In this document: piece after piece, positions 54,251-64,000 of the stretch
Numbering within the stretch: position 1 is the stretch's first letter
Layout: each line of letters opens with the position of its first letter
NCBI RefSeq assembly: GCF_900104035.1
Contig: NZ_FNIT01000001.1
Span: forward strand, 124,001-188,000
Reading direction: 5' to 3'
DNA from: Aureimonas jatrophae
Lineage (GTDB): Bacteria > Pseudomonadota > Alphaproteobacteria > Rhizobiales > Rhizobiaceae
DNA: 64,000 nt
Made by a program: the position numbers and the translations under genes
Notes under the pieces: model-generated
What the model saw: the letters and a program-made list of their open reading frames with translations, nothing else
Told to the model about the DNA's origin: nothing
Databases searched by the model: none

Positions 54251-55350
54251 TCGGCGGCCTCCTTATGTGCCGCTTCGCGCTCACGAGACGCTTCGCGCTC
54301 GGCGTTGATCGTGCGCAGAAGGTCGAGCTCGGCCTGGAAGTCGACGTAGTGCGGTAGCTTCAGGTGCTCGACGAAGCCGGTGGCGGCGACGTTGTCGCAA
54401 TGCTCCAGCACGAACTCCTCGTCCTGGGCGGGCGAGCGGCGCTCCTCGCCGAACTCGTCGGCGCGCAGCGCCCGGTCCACGAGGCTCATCGCCATGGCCT
54501 TGCGCTCCGACTGCCCGAAGACGAGGCCGTATCCGCGTGTGAAGCGGGCCGGCTCGTCGCCCGTGCCGACGAACTGCGCGACCATCTGGCATTCCGTAAC
54601 GCGAACCCGGCCGATCGTGACGGGAAAGCCGAACTCGGGCAGGTCGACCTCGACATCGACGAGACCGATGCGGATCTCGCCGACGAAGGGATGGGTGCGG
54701 CCGTAGCCGCGCTGCGTGGAATAGCCGAGCGCGAGGAGGAAACCCTCGTCGCCGCGTGCCAGAGCTTGCAGGCGAAGGTCGCGGTTCGCGGGAAAGTCGA
54801 GCGGGTCGCGCGTGATGTCGCCCGGCTCTCCCAAGGGATCGCCGTCCGGTTCGATCAGCCCCTCGCTTCCGAGGATGTCGGTGACGCGGGGCGTGCGCGG
54901 CAGCGTCTCCGCCGCTCGACGCTCGGGCGCGGCGACCGGCGCGTCGCCGGTGAGCGAGGGATCGAGCAGGCGGTGCGTGTAGTCGAAGGTCGCGCCCAGA
55001 AGCTGGCCGCCCGGCAGATCCTTGTAGGTCGCCGAGACGCGGCGCTCGAGATGCATCGCGCCGGTATCCAGCGGCTCGGCCGCCCGGAAGCGCGGCAGCG
55101 TCGTGCGAAAGGCGCGGATCAGGAAGATCGCCTCGATCAGGTCGCCGCGCGATTGGCGCACGGCCAGCGCGGCGAGCTCCGGGTCGTAGAGCGAGCCCTC
55201 CGCCATCACGCGGTCGACGCCGAGCGCGAGTTGCGATGCGATCTGCTCAATCGTGAGAGCCGGCAGCGCACGATCGCCGCGCCGCCGGTCGGCAAGCAGG
55301 CGGTGCGCGTTGCGGATGGCGGCCTCGCCGCCCTTCACGGCCACATACAT
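54247..55350 (-). CDS. phnI: C-P lyase subunit, purine nucleosidase-like
   Basis: A 367-residue core subunit starting YVAVKGGEAAIRNAHRLLA, an unmistakable PhnI N-terminus; QIASQLALGVDRVMAEGSL and ATFDYTHRLLDPSL follow. PhnI with G, H and L attaches the phosphonate to ribose of ATP, displacing adenine. It starts 3 bases after phnH and overlaps phnJ in ATGA. Confidence 0.97.
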   Translation of the reverse strand: MYVAVKGGEAAIRNAHRLLADRRRGDRALPALTIEQIASQLALGVDRVMAEGSLYDPELAALAVRQSRGDLIEAIFLIRAFRTTLPRFRAAEPLDTGAMHLERRVSATYKDLPGGQLLGATFDYTHRLLDPSLTGDAPVAAPERRAAETLPRTPRVTDILGSEGLIEPDGDPLGEPGDITRDPLDFPANRDLRLQALARGDEGFLLALGYSTQRGYGRTHPFVGEIRIGLVDVEVDLPEFGFPVTIGRVRVTECQMVAQFVGTGDEPARFTRGYGLVFGQSERKAMAMSLVDRALRADEFGEERRSPAQDEEFVLEHCDNVAATGFVEHLKLPHYVDFQAELDLLRTINAEREASREREAAHKEAAE

Positions 55351-55353
55351 GGC

Positions 55354-55959
55354 TCAGGCCTCCGTGATGCGGGTCGTGCGCGGCAGCGCGAGAAGCCGCG
55401 TGCCCGCGACGAGCACGTGATCGTGGCCCCGCGGAAAGAGGGCGGCGTTGGCGCGGCGCGCGGCCAGGAAGCCCTCGGGAAGACCGAGCGGCGCGACCGC
55501 CCGGCTCGTCTGGATGCCGGGGCCCTCAAGGCGCAGTGGTGCGCCGCCTTCCAGCGCCGCAACCGTCACGATGAGTGTCGCGGAGCGGTCGGGATAGGTG
55601 TCGGTGCCGATGGGCAGCGCCGCCCGGACGGCCGGGTCGCTTCCGCGCGCGAGAAGCGCGAAGACGGCGTCAGCCGGATCGGAGACCACGGGCGCGTCGG
55701 TCTGAAAGGCGATCCAGGCCGCCGTCGCCTCGTCGCGCTCCTCGAGATACACCGCCGCGTCGGCGTCTGCGAGCGTCGCCAAAAGAGCCGCCGCCGCCGG
55801 CTCGATCCCCTCGGGCACGGTGACGACAGGCCCGAGGTCGGCGATGGTGCCGGGGCGGGCGAAGGCGTCCATGACGGCGCGGAAGACGCGCTGCGCATCG
55901 TGGACCGGATCCTCGAAGCCGCCCGTGACGGCGTCGGCGGCAAAGCTCGTCCGGCTCAT
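55354..55959 (-). CDS. phnH: C-P lyase subunit PhnH
   Basis: A 201-residue core subunit. DPVHDAQRVFRAVMDAFARP near the N-terminus and GTDTYPDRSATLIVTVAALE are family landmarks; the C-terminus FPRGHDHVLVAGTRLLALPR also fits. Structural subunit of the PhnGHIJ core, related to PLP-enzyme folds but without the cofactor. It lies 2 bases after phnG. Confidence 0.95.
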   Translation of the reverse strand: MSRTSFAADAVTGGFEDPVHDAQRVFRAVMDAFARPGTIADLGPVVTVPEGIEPAAAALLATLADADAAVYLEERDEATAAWIAFQTDAPVVSDPADAVFALLARGSDPAVRAALPIGTDTYPDRSATLIVTVAALEGGAPLRLEGPGIQTSRAVAPLGLPEGFLAARRANAALFPRGHDHVLVAGTRLLALPRTTRITEA

Positions 55960-55961
55960 GA

Positions 55962-56426
55962 TCAGTCCTCGCCGCGCGCGAGCGTGAAGAAGTCGACACG
56001 CGTCGCCGCCGTCTCCTCGGCGCTATCCCGAAGCGCGTCGGCGTCGGCCGCAATGACGGGGGCCACCACGTCGCGCTCGATGCGCTCGCGCCAGTCCGGG
56101 TTCTGCCAGAGGGCGTCGAGATGGGCGGCCATACGGGCCTTTTCGCCATCGCGCCCGAGGATCATCGCGTGGCCGATCTCGCCGCTCACGAGGCGCACCG
56201 AGGCGCGCGAGACGCTGGCCTCGCCGAGGTTGAACGCCGCGCCGCCGCCGCCGGCCCGGCCGCGTAGCATGACGAGGCCGATGTCCGGACCGCGCACGGG
56301 CATGGCATCCGGCCGCTGATCCAGCGCCTCGTAGCGTTCCGCCAGAAGCGCGGCCGGCGCCAGCGCGAAGGCGGAGGCGGCGCGGCGTCGTCCGGTGTGC
56401 GCGGTTGCGTCTGTCGGCTCGGTCAT
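55962..56426 (-). CDS. phnG: C-P lyase subunit PhnG
   Basis: A 154-residue protein, the usual size. VRGPDIGLVMLRGRAGGGGA, FNLGEASVSRASVRL and GEIGHAMILGRDGEKARMAA match PhnG. It is the first gene of the operon and part of the nucleosidase core. I chose the ATG at 56426 because AGGG lies about 10 bases upstream; another ATG at 56435 directly abuts that site. The promoter region holds the TGTCTAGACA palindrome. Confidence 0.94.
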   Translation of the reverse strand: MTEPTDATAHTGRRRAASAFALAPAALLAERYEALDQRPDAMPVRGPDIGLVMLRGRAGGGGAAFNLGEASVSRASVRLVSGEIGHAMILGRDGEKARMAAHLDALWQNPDWRERIERDVVAPVIAADADALRDSAEETAATRVDFFTLARGED

Positions 56427-56454
56427 CTTGCGCATCCCTATCGATTTGTCTATT

Positions 56455-56464
56455 TGTCTAGACA
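56455..56464. promoter_or_regulatory. TGTCTAGACA palindrome, probable PhnF operator
   Basis: A perfect 10-base palindrome 29 bases before phnG and 78 before phnF. GntR regulators of the HutC subfamily recognise GT-N-TA-N-AC-like sites, and PhnF of mycobacteria binds a TGGTATAGACCA-type sequence; TGGTATAGCC also occurs at 56481-56490. The left arm is part of a tandem ATTTGTCT repeat (56444-56459). The site is placed to control both divergent units. Confidence 0.6.
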
Positions 56465-56541
56465 TACGATCCGATGGGTTTGGTATAGCCGATCGCTCGT
56501 GACGAGACGATGACATTTTTCCCTAAGCGGGCAGACGCGAC

Positions 56542-57261
56542 GTGAACTCGAACGACGATGGCGTGACGCGCTGGCGCCGCGTGGCGGACCGCATCCGGGC
56601 CGGTATCGCGAACGGGTCGATCGCCGAGCGCCTCGCACCCGAGATGGATCTGGCCGACGCCTACGGGGTCAACCGGCATACGGTGCGCCGGGCGATTCAG
56701 GCGCTCGCCGAGGAGGGGCTGGTGCGGGCCGAGCGGGGGCGCGGTACGTTCGTCAACGCGCCGGCCCCGCGCATCAGCTATCCCGTGGGCGCGCGAACGC
56801 GCTTCTCGGAAAACCTCGCGGCGACGGGACGTCGCCCGGTCGGGCACCTGATCCGGGCCAGCGCCGCGCGGGCCGATGCGGCGGTCGCTAAGCTTCTCGA
56901 ATGCGAGACCGGCGCCGCGCTCCATCGCCTGGAGACGCTGCACGTGGCGAGCGGCCTGCCGCTCTCGGTCTCGACCTGCTTCTTTTCGGCGGCGCGCTTT
57001 CCCGGCATCGTGCAAGCCTATGCCGAGACGGGCTCGATCACCGAGGCGCTGAAGCTGGAAGGGCTCGAGGACTACCGGCGGCGCGAGACGCGCATCACGG
57101 CCGAGCGCGTCCATCCGGCGGACGCCGAACATCTTGCGGTGCCCGCCGACAGCCTCGTCCTCGTCTCGACGGCCGTTGACGTCGATCCCGCGGACCGTCC
57201 GGTTCAGGCCATGCGCACGCGCTTTCCCGCGGACCGGATGGAACTGGTCTTTCGCCCCTAG
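56542..57261 (+). CDS. phnF: PhnF, GntR/HutC-family regulator of phosphonate use
   Basis: A 239-residue regulator. The N-terminal winged helix-turn-helix has RRVADRIRAGIANGSI, LADAYGVNRHTVRRAIQALA and LVRAERGRGTFV. The C-terminal UTRA ligand domain includes GAALHRLETLHVASGLPLS. It is divergent from phnG, the usual place of phnF, and presumably represses the operon until phosphate is short. A Pho box (tandem CTGTCAT-type repeat) is not evident nearby. It ends 7 bases before the convergent DUF779 gene. Confidence 0.93.
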   Translation: MNSNDDGVTRWRRVADRIRAGIANGSIAERLAPEMDLADAYGVNRHTVRRAIQALAEEGLVRAERGRGTFVNAPAPRISYPVGARTRFSENLAATGRRPVGHLIRASAARADAAVAKLLECETGAALHRLETLHVASGLPLSVSTCFFSAARFPGIVQAYAETGSITEALKLEGLEDYRRRETRITAERVHPADAEHLAVPADSLVLVSTAVDVDPADRPVQAMRTRFPADRMELVFRP

Positions 57262-57268
57262 ATCGGGG

Positions 57269-57607
57269 TCAGGCCGGAACGGCGCAGACGGTCGAGCGCG
57301 TCAGGAAGCGTCGCTCGCGCCCGTTGTCGAGCGAGAACATGCCGCCGCGCCCCGGCACCACATCGAGGATGAGGTCGGTGTGCTGCCAGACCTCGAATTG
57401 CGCGCCGCCGATATAGACGGGCGTCCCGTCGGGCAGCGTGCCGAGCAGCACGTCGCTCTCGCCGATGCGGAACTCGCCCTGCGGGTAGCACATGGGCGAG
57501 GACCCATCGCAGCAGCCGCCGGACTGATGGAACAGCACCGGGCCGTGGTCGGCCTTGATCTCGGCTAGGAACGCCATCGCCTCCGGGGTGGCCGTCACCT
57601 TGTCCAT
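57269..57607 (-). CDS. DUF779 family protein, aldehyde dehydrogenase partner
   Basis: A 112-residue protein with the family pattern HQSGGCCDGSSPMCYPQGEF, a Cys-Cys...Cys cluster that could bind metal, and FEVWQHTDLILDVVPGRGGM. DUF779 genes nearly always sit beside aldehyde dehydrogenase genes of the ExaC/AdhA type, as here (62 bases after it). The function is unknown to me. GGAGG stands before the ATG at 57607. Confidence 0.85.
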   Translation of the reverse strand: MDKVTATPEAMAFLAEIKADHGPVLFHQSGGCCDGSSPMCYPQGEFRIGESDVLLGTLPDGTPVYIGGAQFEVWQHTDLILDVVPGRGGMFSLDNGRERRFLTRSTVCAVPA

Positions 57608-57669
57608 CGAAAGCCTCCGTCGCGGGGAAACGCCGGCGCGGGAAAGCCCCGCGCCGGCAGGTCGCTGGA

Positions 57670-59190
<1,521 letters not shown>

Positions 59191-59318
59191 CGTCGTTCCT
59201 CCCTAGAGGCCGCGCGGCGTTTTCGTCGTCGCGGCATCGACGCCCGATGGAGCGCCGTGATTCCGGCCGGCTTGTGACTCGTCGCGCACCGCCGGCTGAG
59301 AGGCCGATCCTTTGCCTG

Positions 59319-59346
59319 CGCGCCGCCCCCGTCAAGAGGCGGCGCG
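59319..59346 (-). terminator. Strong GC-rich hairpin after the efe operon
   Basis: CGCGCCGCC (59319-59327) and GGCGGCGCG (59338-59346) form a perfect 9-bp stem with a 10-base loop, 12 bases past the stop codon of the last efe gene on the minus strand. No T-run follows. It would separate the iron operon from the aldehyde dehydrogenase gene. Confidence 0.6.
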
Positions 59347-59358
59347 TGCGGCGTTCGA

Positions 59359-60174
59359 TCAGTCGAGGCCGAGCTTGCCGCGCAGCGTCGACAGGTCCTC
59401 GGCCAGCGTGTTGACGTTGGCGGCCAGCACGCGACGGTCCGCGTCGGTCAGCTCGGAATAGTGGGCGTAGCCCTCGCCCTTGCGGTACTTGTCGAGCGTT
59501 GTGTCGACGGTCGTGAAGCTGGCGTCGACCTTCTGGACGAAGGCGGAGTCCTCGGTCTCGATCAACGGGCGCACGAGGTCGAAGATCTTGCGCGAGCCGT
59601 CTGTGTTGGCCTTGAAGTCCCAGAGGTCGGTGCCGCTGTAGCGGTCCTCCTCGCCGGAGATCTTGGTGGCCGCGACCTCCTCCATCAGGACCGCCGCGCC
59701 GCCGACCACCTTCTCGGGCGGCAGCGCCATCTCCTCGATGCGGCCCCGGAGGTCCTCGACATCCGCCATCAGCTTGTCGGCGATGGGGGCGAGGCCATCC
59801 GTCGTGCCTTCCGCGAAGAGTCCGTGCTCGATCTTGTGGAAGCCGGTGAAGGCGGGGTCCTTCTCGGCGAGCTCGTGGTCGTCGGCGCGGGAGTCCACGG
59901 ACACGTCGAGGTCGCTGAAGAGTTCGGCGATCGGCTCGATCGCTTCCCAGCTCATGCGCGTCGGCGCGAACAGCGACTTGGCGCGCTCGACGTCGCCGGC
60001 CTTCACCGCGTCCGTGAAGCTCTTGGTGTCCGCGACGAGCTTCTCGGTCTTCTCGGACACGTAGATCTTGTACTCGGCCACCGGCTGGACGATGTCGAGC
60101 GGCGAGACAGCGGCGAGCGCCGGGCCTGCCAGAAGCAGCGAGAGGGTCGTGGCGCGAAGGATCCGCGAGGTCAT
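59359..60174 (-). CDS. Imelysin (peptidase M75) family periplasmic protein, EfeM-like
   Basis: A 271-residue protein. A signal peptide (MTSRILRATTLSLLLAGPAL, then A) precedes a single imelysin/M75 domain with the GFHKIEHGLF motif (H-x-x-E metal site) and the partner helix VDASFTTVDTTLDKYRKGEG. This is the EfeM form that lacks the cupredoxin domain of EfeO. It ends the efe operon, 17 bases after efeB, and may bind iron for delivery or storage in the periplasm. Confidence 0.87.
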   Translation of the reverse strand: MTSRILRATTLSLLLAGPALAAVSPLDIVQPVAEYKIYVSEKTEKLVADTKSFTDAVKAGDVERAKSLFAPTRMSWEAIEPIAELFSDLDVSVDSRADDHELAEKDPAFTGFHKIEHGLFAEGTTDGLAPIADKLMADVEDLRGRIEEMALPPEKVVGGAAVLMEEVAATKISGEEDRYSGTDLWDFKANTDGSRKIFDLVRPLIETEDSAFVQKVDASFTTVDTTLDKYRKGEGYAHYSELTDADRRVLAANVNTLAEDLSTLRGKLGLD

Positions 60175-60191
60175 GTCATCTCCGATGTGGG

Positions 60192-61487
60192 TCAGGAAGG
60201 GATGTCGCGAGCCGCCGCGAGAAGCGTGCGACCGAGGAAGTCAGCTTCGTCGCGTACGCCCGGCAGGGCGAAGAAGTACCCGCCGCCAACGGGCTTGATG
60301 TATTCCTCCAGCGGCTCGCCATCGAGGCGCCGCTGGACCGCGATGAAGCTCTGCTCGAGGTCGGCCTGGTAGCTGATGAAGAGGAGGCCCTGGTCGAGCT
60401 GGCCGTTCTTCGTCACGCCGTTGGAGTAGTTGAAGGGGCGGCGCAGCATCAGGCTCCGCTCGGTGCCCGCCGTGCGCGCGTTGGCCAGCCGGATATGGGC
60501 GTCGAGCGGCGTGACCGCGCCGTCCGGGTCCTTGGCGTAGTCCGGCACGTCGCCTTCCGTCCGCCCGTCGAAGGGCGCGCCGGATGCCTTGCGGCGACCG
60601 ATGATGCGCTCCTGCTCGCCGAGCGGGGTGCGGTCCCAGCGCTCCACGAAGTTACGGATGATGCGCACGGCCTGATAGCTGCCGCCGCGCGCCCAAGTGG
60701 GCTCGTCGGTACCGTTGCCGCCCACCCAGACGATGCGGTCCATCTCGGGCGCGACGCGGGAATCCGGGTTGGCCGAGCCGTCGCGGAAGCCCAGGAAGTT
60801 GCGCGCGCTCTCGGTCGAGCCGTCGGCTTTCGGCGGCAGGATCGGAACCGTGCCCTCCTGCTTCCAGCGGATCACGAGGAGGTCGGGCAGCGTCTTGATG
60901 ATGTCGCGCAACGCATAGATCGTCGCATCCGCCGTGTTGGCGCAGATCTGGATCGACAGATCGCCGTGGCAGAGTTCGGCATTCAACGCGTCGTTGCGGA
61001 ACTTCGCCATGCGTTGGAGCCGTGCCGGCATCAGCGGCTGCGCCCAGGGGCGATCGGCAAAGAAGCTGTGGCCGAGCGAGAGCGTCAGCGTCAGGTTGTC
61101 GGGCGAGACCACGGGGCCGAGGATGCCGCTGTCGGCCGGCGGAAGCCTGGGGTCGAGCTCCGGCACGGGGCCGCCCGCCATCAGGAAGCGGAAACGCTCC
61201 GTGAGCGTGCGGAACAAGCGCTCGACATCGTCCGGCGTCTGCGCCAGCGTGTCGAAGGCCACCATCATGCCCGCCGCCGGGCGAGGCGTGACGATGCCGG
61301 CCTGGTGCTCGCCGTGGAACGGGACGATCTCGTGCGCCTGATCGGTGCGCGGCGCATCCGCGACCTGACCCGGTCGCCCCTCGGCCGCGCGGGCGACACC
61401 GGCCAGCGTCGCGGCGGCGGCACCGCCGGCCGCGCCGAGCAGAAGGCGGCGGCGGTTGGTGACCGGGCCGTTCGCCGAGCGCGTCAT
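60192..61487 (-). CDS. efeB: Deferrochelatase/DyP-type peroxidase EfeB
   Basis: A 431-residue haem peroxidase exported by the Tat pathway: [20 protein letters not shown] is a twin-arginine signal. [10 protein letters not shown] contains the DyP distal Asp motif, and [10 protein letters not shown] the proximal histidine region. EfeB oxidises ferrous iron or removes iron from haem to feed EfeU. Its start overlaps the efeO stop (ATGA). Confidence 0.93.
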   Translation of the reverse strand: MTRSANGPVTNRRRLLLGAAGGAAAATLAGVARAAEGRPGQVADAPRTDQAHEIVPFHGEHQAGIVTPRPAAGMMVAFDTLAQTPDDVERLFRTLTERFRFLMAGGPVPELDPRLPPADSGILGPVVSPDNLTLTLSLGHSFFADRPWAQPLMPARLQRMAKFRNDALNAELCHGDLSIQICANTADATIYALRDIIKTLPDLLVIRWKQEGTVPILPPKADGSTESARNFLGFRDGSANPDSRVAPEMDRIVWVGGNGTDEPTWARGGSYQAVRIIRNFVERWDRTPLGEQERIIGRRKASGAPFDGRTEGDVPDYAKDPDGAVTPLDAHIRLANARTAGTERSLMLRRPFNYSNGVTKNGQLDQGLLFISYQADLEQSFIAVQRRLDGEPLEEYIKPVGGGYFFALPGVRDEADFLGRTLLAAARDIPS

Positions 61488-62677
61488 GCGCCACCCTCCG
61501 AAAGGCCGAGCTTGGCGTTCAGCGTGTCGAGCGCGTCCGCGAGCGCGCGAACCTCGCCGGCCAGTTGCGCCCGTCGTGCGGCATCGACCGTTTCGAAGGA
61601 CGGGTAGCCAGCCGCGCGCTTGAGCGAGGCGAGGTCGGCGTCGAGACGCGCCATGCGGCTTTCCACGTCGGGAAGCGCGGCGGGCGCGCTCGCCTCGGCC
61701 ACCGGCCTCAGAAGCGTTGCAACCTTGCGAATGCCGGAAAGCTCCGCCTCGACCTCCGCAAGGTCGTCGCCGTTGTAGCTCGACGCCCTGTCCGCCAGGC
61801 GCGTATCGGCCATGGCGCGCAAGCTTCGCACCGCGCCCTGAGCCATCTCGTCGGGGGCCAGCCGTGCCGCGCGCAACCGGTTCTTCAGCGCGGCGGCATC
61901 CAACGCCAGCTTGGCGGAGACAGGCGCCAGACCCTCAACGCTCGCGTCGTGGAAGAGACCGTACTCGATGCGGTGGAAGCCGACGAAGGCGGGGTCGGCC
62001 TCGCGACCCGCCAGATAGGCGGCGGACGGGTCGAGCGCGTCGCGCAGATCGGCAAAGCGGGCAGCCACAGCCTCGGCGCGCAGGTAGGGGAGGCGGGCCG
62101 CGGCGTAGCGCGCGCGAGCCTCCTCGAGGCTGCCGGACTGAACCGCGCGATCGAGGTCCTGCGCGGCCGACTCCATCTTCGCGCCCTGCATCGCCAGAAA
62201 CACCTGGTATTCGGCAAGCGGCCCGATGAACGCGGTCAGTTCGGGCTTTGCGGGACCGGCGCCGTCCGCTGCGGGCGTGACGGTGAGCACGCCCCGCGGG
62301 TTCGACAGGAGACCGCAGGTGATCGCGTAGCGGCCTTCGCGCAGGCGCGCCGACAGGGTCTGCGACAGGCCGGGAGCGATGTTCTCGCGCTCCTCGACCA
62401 CCATCACGCCGTCGAGGATCTCCCATTCCACGACGCGGTCCGACCGGTTGACCACGCGAAAGGTCGAGCGGCCCGCCGGAACGCTGATCGCGTTCGGCTC
62501 GCACGCGCCGTCGCGCAGCGTCACGGTGATGGCATCGTCGGCCGAAGCGCCGGCGGATGCGCGCATCGAGGCGACGGTGAAGAGCCCGCCACCCGCCACC
62601 ATCAGGAGCGCAGCGCCCGCGACGCCCCAACGCAAGAGATGGCGCGGCGGCGCGGCGGTGTCGGATGCGGCGGTCAC
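61484..62677 (-). CDS. efeO: Iron uptake periplasmic protein EfeO (cupredoxin + M75)
   Basis: A 397-residue protein: an N-terminal membrane anchor/signal, a cupredoxin domain (about 45-135, [33 protein letters not shown]), and an imelysin/M75 domain with [10 protein letters not shown] (H-x-x-E). It probably binds ferrous or ferric iron and passes it to the EfeU permease. I chose GTG at 62677: GGAGG lies about 9 bases upstream and GTGA overlaps the efeU stop; the frame is open further upstream. Confidence 0.92.
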   Translation of the reverse strand: MTAASDTAAPPRHLLRWGVAGAALLMVAGGGLFTVASMRASAGASADDAITVTLRDGACEPNAISVPAGRSTFRVVNRSDRVVEWEILDGVMVVEERENIAPGLSQTLSARLREGRYAITCGLLSNPRGVLTVTPAADGAGPAKPELTAFIGPLAEYQVFLAMQGAKMESAAQDLDRAVQSGSLEEARARYAAARLPYLRAEAVAARFADLRDALDPSAAYLAGREADPAFVGFHRIEYGLFHDASVEGLAPVSAKLALDAAALKNRLRAARLAPDEMAQGAVRSLRAMADTRLADRASSYNGDDLAEVEAELSGIRKVATLLRPVAEASAPAALPDVESRMARLDADLASLKRAAGYPSFETVDAARRAQLAGEVRALADALDTLNAKLGLSEGGA

Positions 62678-63516
62678 GACAGCGCCTCCGCCGTCCGCCG
62701 CGCCGGTCGGGCGGGCGCCGCCGGTCGCAGGAACAGCCAAAGCGCTACCGCGAGGTACCCGACATAGAGAATCACCTCGCCGAGGGTCGGATCGGCCTGG
62801 TAGCCGAACAGGCCGGACAGAACCGAGCCCGCGACGCCATCGGTCGGAAGCACCGAGGTGAGGTCGACGACGACGCCCTGCAGGCTGTTCCAGACGCCGG
62901 CCTCGTGCAGGTGACGCAGCGAGCCCGCGAAGATGCCGGCCGCGACGAACAGGATGAAGACGCCGGTCCAGCGGAAGAACCGCGACAGGTCGAGACGGAT
63001 GCCGCCGCGATACAGGATGTAGCCGACGACGCCCGACACGAGGATGCCGAGAAGCGCGCCGAGGGGGCCGGCCGCGCCGGGGCTCTGCTGGAAGATCGCG
63101 AGCAGGAAGAAGACTGACTCAAGTCCCTCGCGCGCCACGGCGAAGAAGACGAGGCCGATCAGCGCGAGGCTGGGCGTCGCCGATCGCATCAGCGCCGCGT
63201 CGATCGAGGTGCGCAACTCGTGGCCGATCGATCGCGCGGCCCGGCGCATCCAGAGAACCATGGAGGTCAGGATCGCGACCGCGACGAAGCCGACCAAGGC
63301 CTCGAAGAGCTCCTGCGTCGCCTGCGGAAATTCGGCGCTCGCCAGCTGCAGCGCCGCTCCGACGAAGAGTGACAACGCGGCGGCCAGGAAGATGCCGATC
63401 CAGACCGCCGGCATCCAGGCCGCGCGACCCGTGCGCGCGAGGTAGCTGGCGACGATGCCGACGACGAGGGCGGCCTCGAGGCCTTCGCGCAGCATGATCA
63501 GAAAGGGAACGAGCAT
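62674..63516 (-). CDS. efeU: Ferrous iron permease EfeU
   Basis: A 280-residue membrane protein of the FTR1/OFeT family, close to E. coli EfeU (276). It starts LVPFLIMLREGLEAALVVGI, with the first R-E-x-x-E iron motif, and has a second in AVAREGLESVFF. About seven helices are expected. I chose ATG at 63516 because E. coli EfeU begins at that point; an ATG at 63528 is possible. It is the first gene of efeUOB-M, downstream of the Irr-like box. Confidence 0.93.
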   Translation of the reverse strand: MLVPFLIMLREGLEAALVVGIVASYLARTGRAAWMPAVWIGIFLAAALSLFVGAALQLASAEFPQATQELFEALVGFVAVAILTSMVLWMRRAARSIGHELRTSIDAALMRSATPSLALIGLVFFAVAREGLESVFFLLAIFQQSPGAAGPLGALLGILVSGVVGYILYRGGIRLDLSRFFRWTGVFILFVAAGIFAGSLRHLHEAGVWNSLQGVVVDLTSVLPTDGVAGSVLSGLFGYQADPTLGEVILYVGYLAVALWLFLRPAAPARPARRTAEALS

Positions 63517-63619
63517 GGGGCCGGTCATCCGAAAAGGGCTGGCGCCAGGCGGTCGCGGGCGGGCCGGACCGGGCGCGACCGCTATAAACCTTTCCCAAAT
63601 ACTCATCAATAAAAAGTGT

Positions 63620-63636
63620 TTTTGAATTGTTCTAAG
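63620..63636. promoter_or_regulatory. Irr-box-like (ICE) inverted repeat upstream of efeU
   Basis: TTTTGAATTGTTCTAAG is an imperfect inverted repeat with halves TTTTGAA and CTTAGAA around TTG. The iron control element bound by Irr in rhizobia has TTTAGAA halves spaced by three bases; each half here differs at one base. It lies about 105 bases before efeU in the most AT-rich patch of the region. The divergent UbiB-like gene could share it. Confidence 0.55.
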
Positions 63637-63763
63637 TAACGATGCCTCCGATCGACGATCATCCGCGCTGAGACGATCGGTCCGCGATCGTTCGGTTGCC
63701 TGAAACCGGCCGCGGCTTACCTGCGGGCTGGAGTGTCTCTCGAGTGTTCCAAGGTCCGGTTCC

Positions 63764-64000
63764 ATGTCGCGCCAGCCACCCTTTTCCGCCGGATCTCCCG
63801 TTCCCAGCCGCCGCCTGTCGCGCCTTGCGCGTCTCGGCGGCATGGCCGGCGGCCTGGCGGGCGGCGTGCTTCTCGACGGCGCGCGGCGCCTTGCGTCGGG
63901 CGAGCGCCCGCGCTGGGAGGACCTCGTGCTGACGCCTGGCAATGTCGCGCGTGTGACCGACCAGCTCGCGCAGCTGCGCGGCGCGGCGATGAAGATGGGC
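63764..64000 (+). CDS. ABC1/UbiB-family atypical kinase, N-terminal part
   Basis: The first 79 residues are in the window and the frame runs off the end. PSRRLSRLARLGGMAGGLAG, then LLDGARRLASGERPRW, then LAQLRGAAMKMG match the N-terminus of AarF/ADCK3-like proteins, where the A/G-rich K-x-G-Q stretch replaces a normal P-loop. Relatives support ubiquinone synthesis or lipid handling. It is divergent from the efe operon with a 247-base gap. Confidence 0.85.
   Translation, partial: MSRQPPFSAGSPVPSRRLSRLARLGGMAGGLAGGVLLDGARRLASGERPRWEDLVLTPGNVARVTDQLAQLRGAAMKMG

Overview
The window is about 64 kb of GC-rich, densely packed bacterial chromosome. It looks like an alphaproteobacterium, probably of the order Hyphomicrobiales (Rhizobiales). 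Pointers are the HWE-family histidine kinases, an RpiR-type inositol regulator beside an iol operon, a C-P lyase operon with rhizobial-style accessory genes, an Irr-like box before an efe iron operon, and frequent ATGA/GTGA stop-start overlaps. The genus cannot be read from the sequence. Codon use looks uniform, and I see no phage, insertion sequence, integron or CRISPR array. AT-rich patches are confined to promoters (about 19241-19275, 56440-56520 and 63590-63640).

Layout. 1-3862 (+): end of mccB, then mccA, mvaB and a methylglutaconyl-CoA hydratase gene (leucine/isovalerate breakdown). 3881-5248 (-): CLC chloride transporter. 5788-5877 (-): tRNA-Ser(CGA). 6007-10248: eptA-dgkA (lipid A phosphoethanolamine transfer with diacylglycerol recycling), divergent from a response regulator/kinase pair. 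10264-11475 (-): nhaA with a structured leader. 11596-19003 (-): a six-gene inositol operon (hydroxypyruvate isomerase-like gene, iolG, iolC-DUF2090 fusion, iolD, iolE, iolB). 19412-24228: glycerate 2-kinase, a lipoprotein hydrolase, an RpiR regulator (likely IolR) and a second Gfo/Idh dehydrogenase. 24317-31879 (+): alpha-2-macroglobulin-like protein and PBP1C. 31977-34234 (+): sugar kinase and GatZ/KbaZ-like protein. 34350-37530: alpha/beta hydrolase, RibD-like reductase and MFS exporter. 37628-39087 (-): HWE kinase and receiver. 39315-41255: AAA ATPase and an exported superoxide dismutase. 41631-45997 (+): LOV photoreceptor, CheB-CheR-PAS-HWE kinase and receiver.

45994-57261 is a complete C-P lyase system. 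Thirteen genes lie on the minus strand in the order phnG,H,I,J,K,L, hexapeptide acyltransferase, phnC,D,E, DUF1045, phnM, phnN, divergent from phnF with a perfect TGTCTAGACA palindrome between them. No phnP is present; the DUF1045 2H-phosphoesterase sits where that activity is needed. 57269-59190 (-): aldehyde dehydrogenase with its DUF779 partner. 59359-63516 (-): efeU-efeO-efeB plus an extra imelysin-type gene, with an Irr-like inverted repeat upstream. 63764-64000 (+): start of an ABC1/UbiB-family protein.

Functionally the window combines carbon catabolism (leucine, inositol, probably tagatose-type sugars), phosphonate and iron acquisition, envelope modification and maintenance, and signalling that includes a probable blue-light module. 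The items most worth testing are the LOV/CheB-CheR/HWE module, DUF1045 as a replacement for PhnP, the nhaA leader as a cation-sensing RNA, and the kinase/GatZ pair that lacks a catalytic aldolase.
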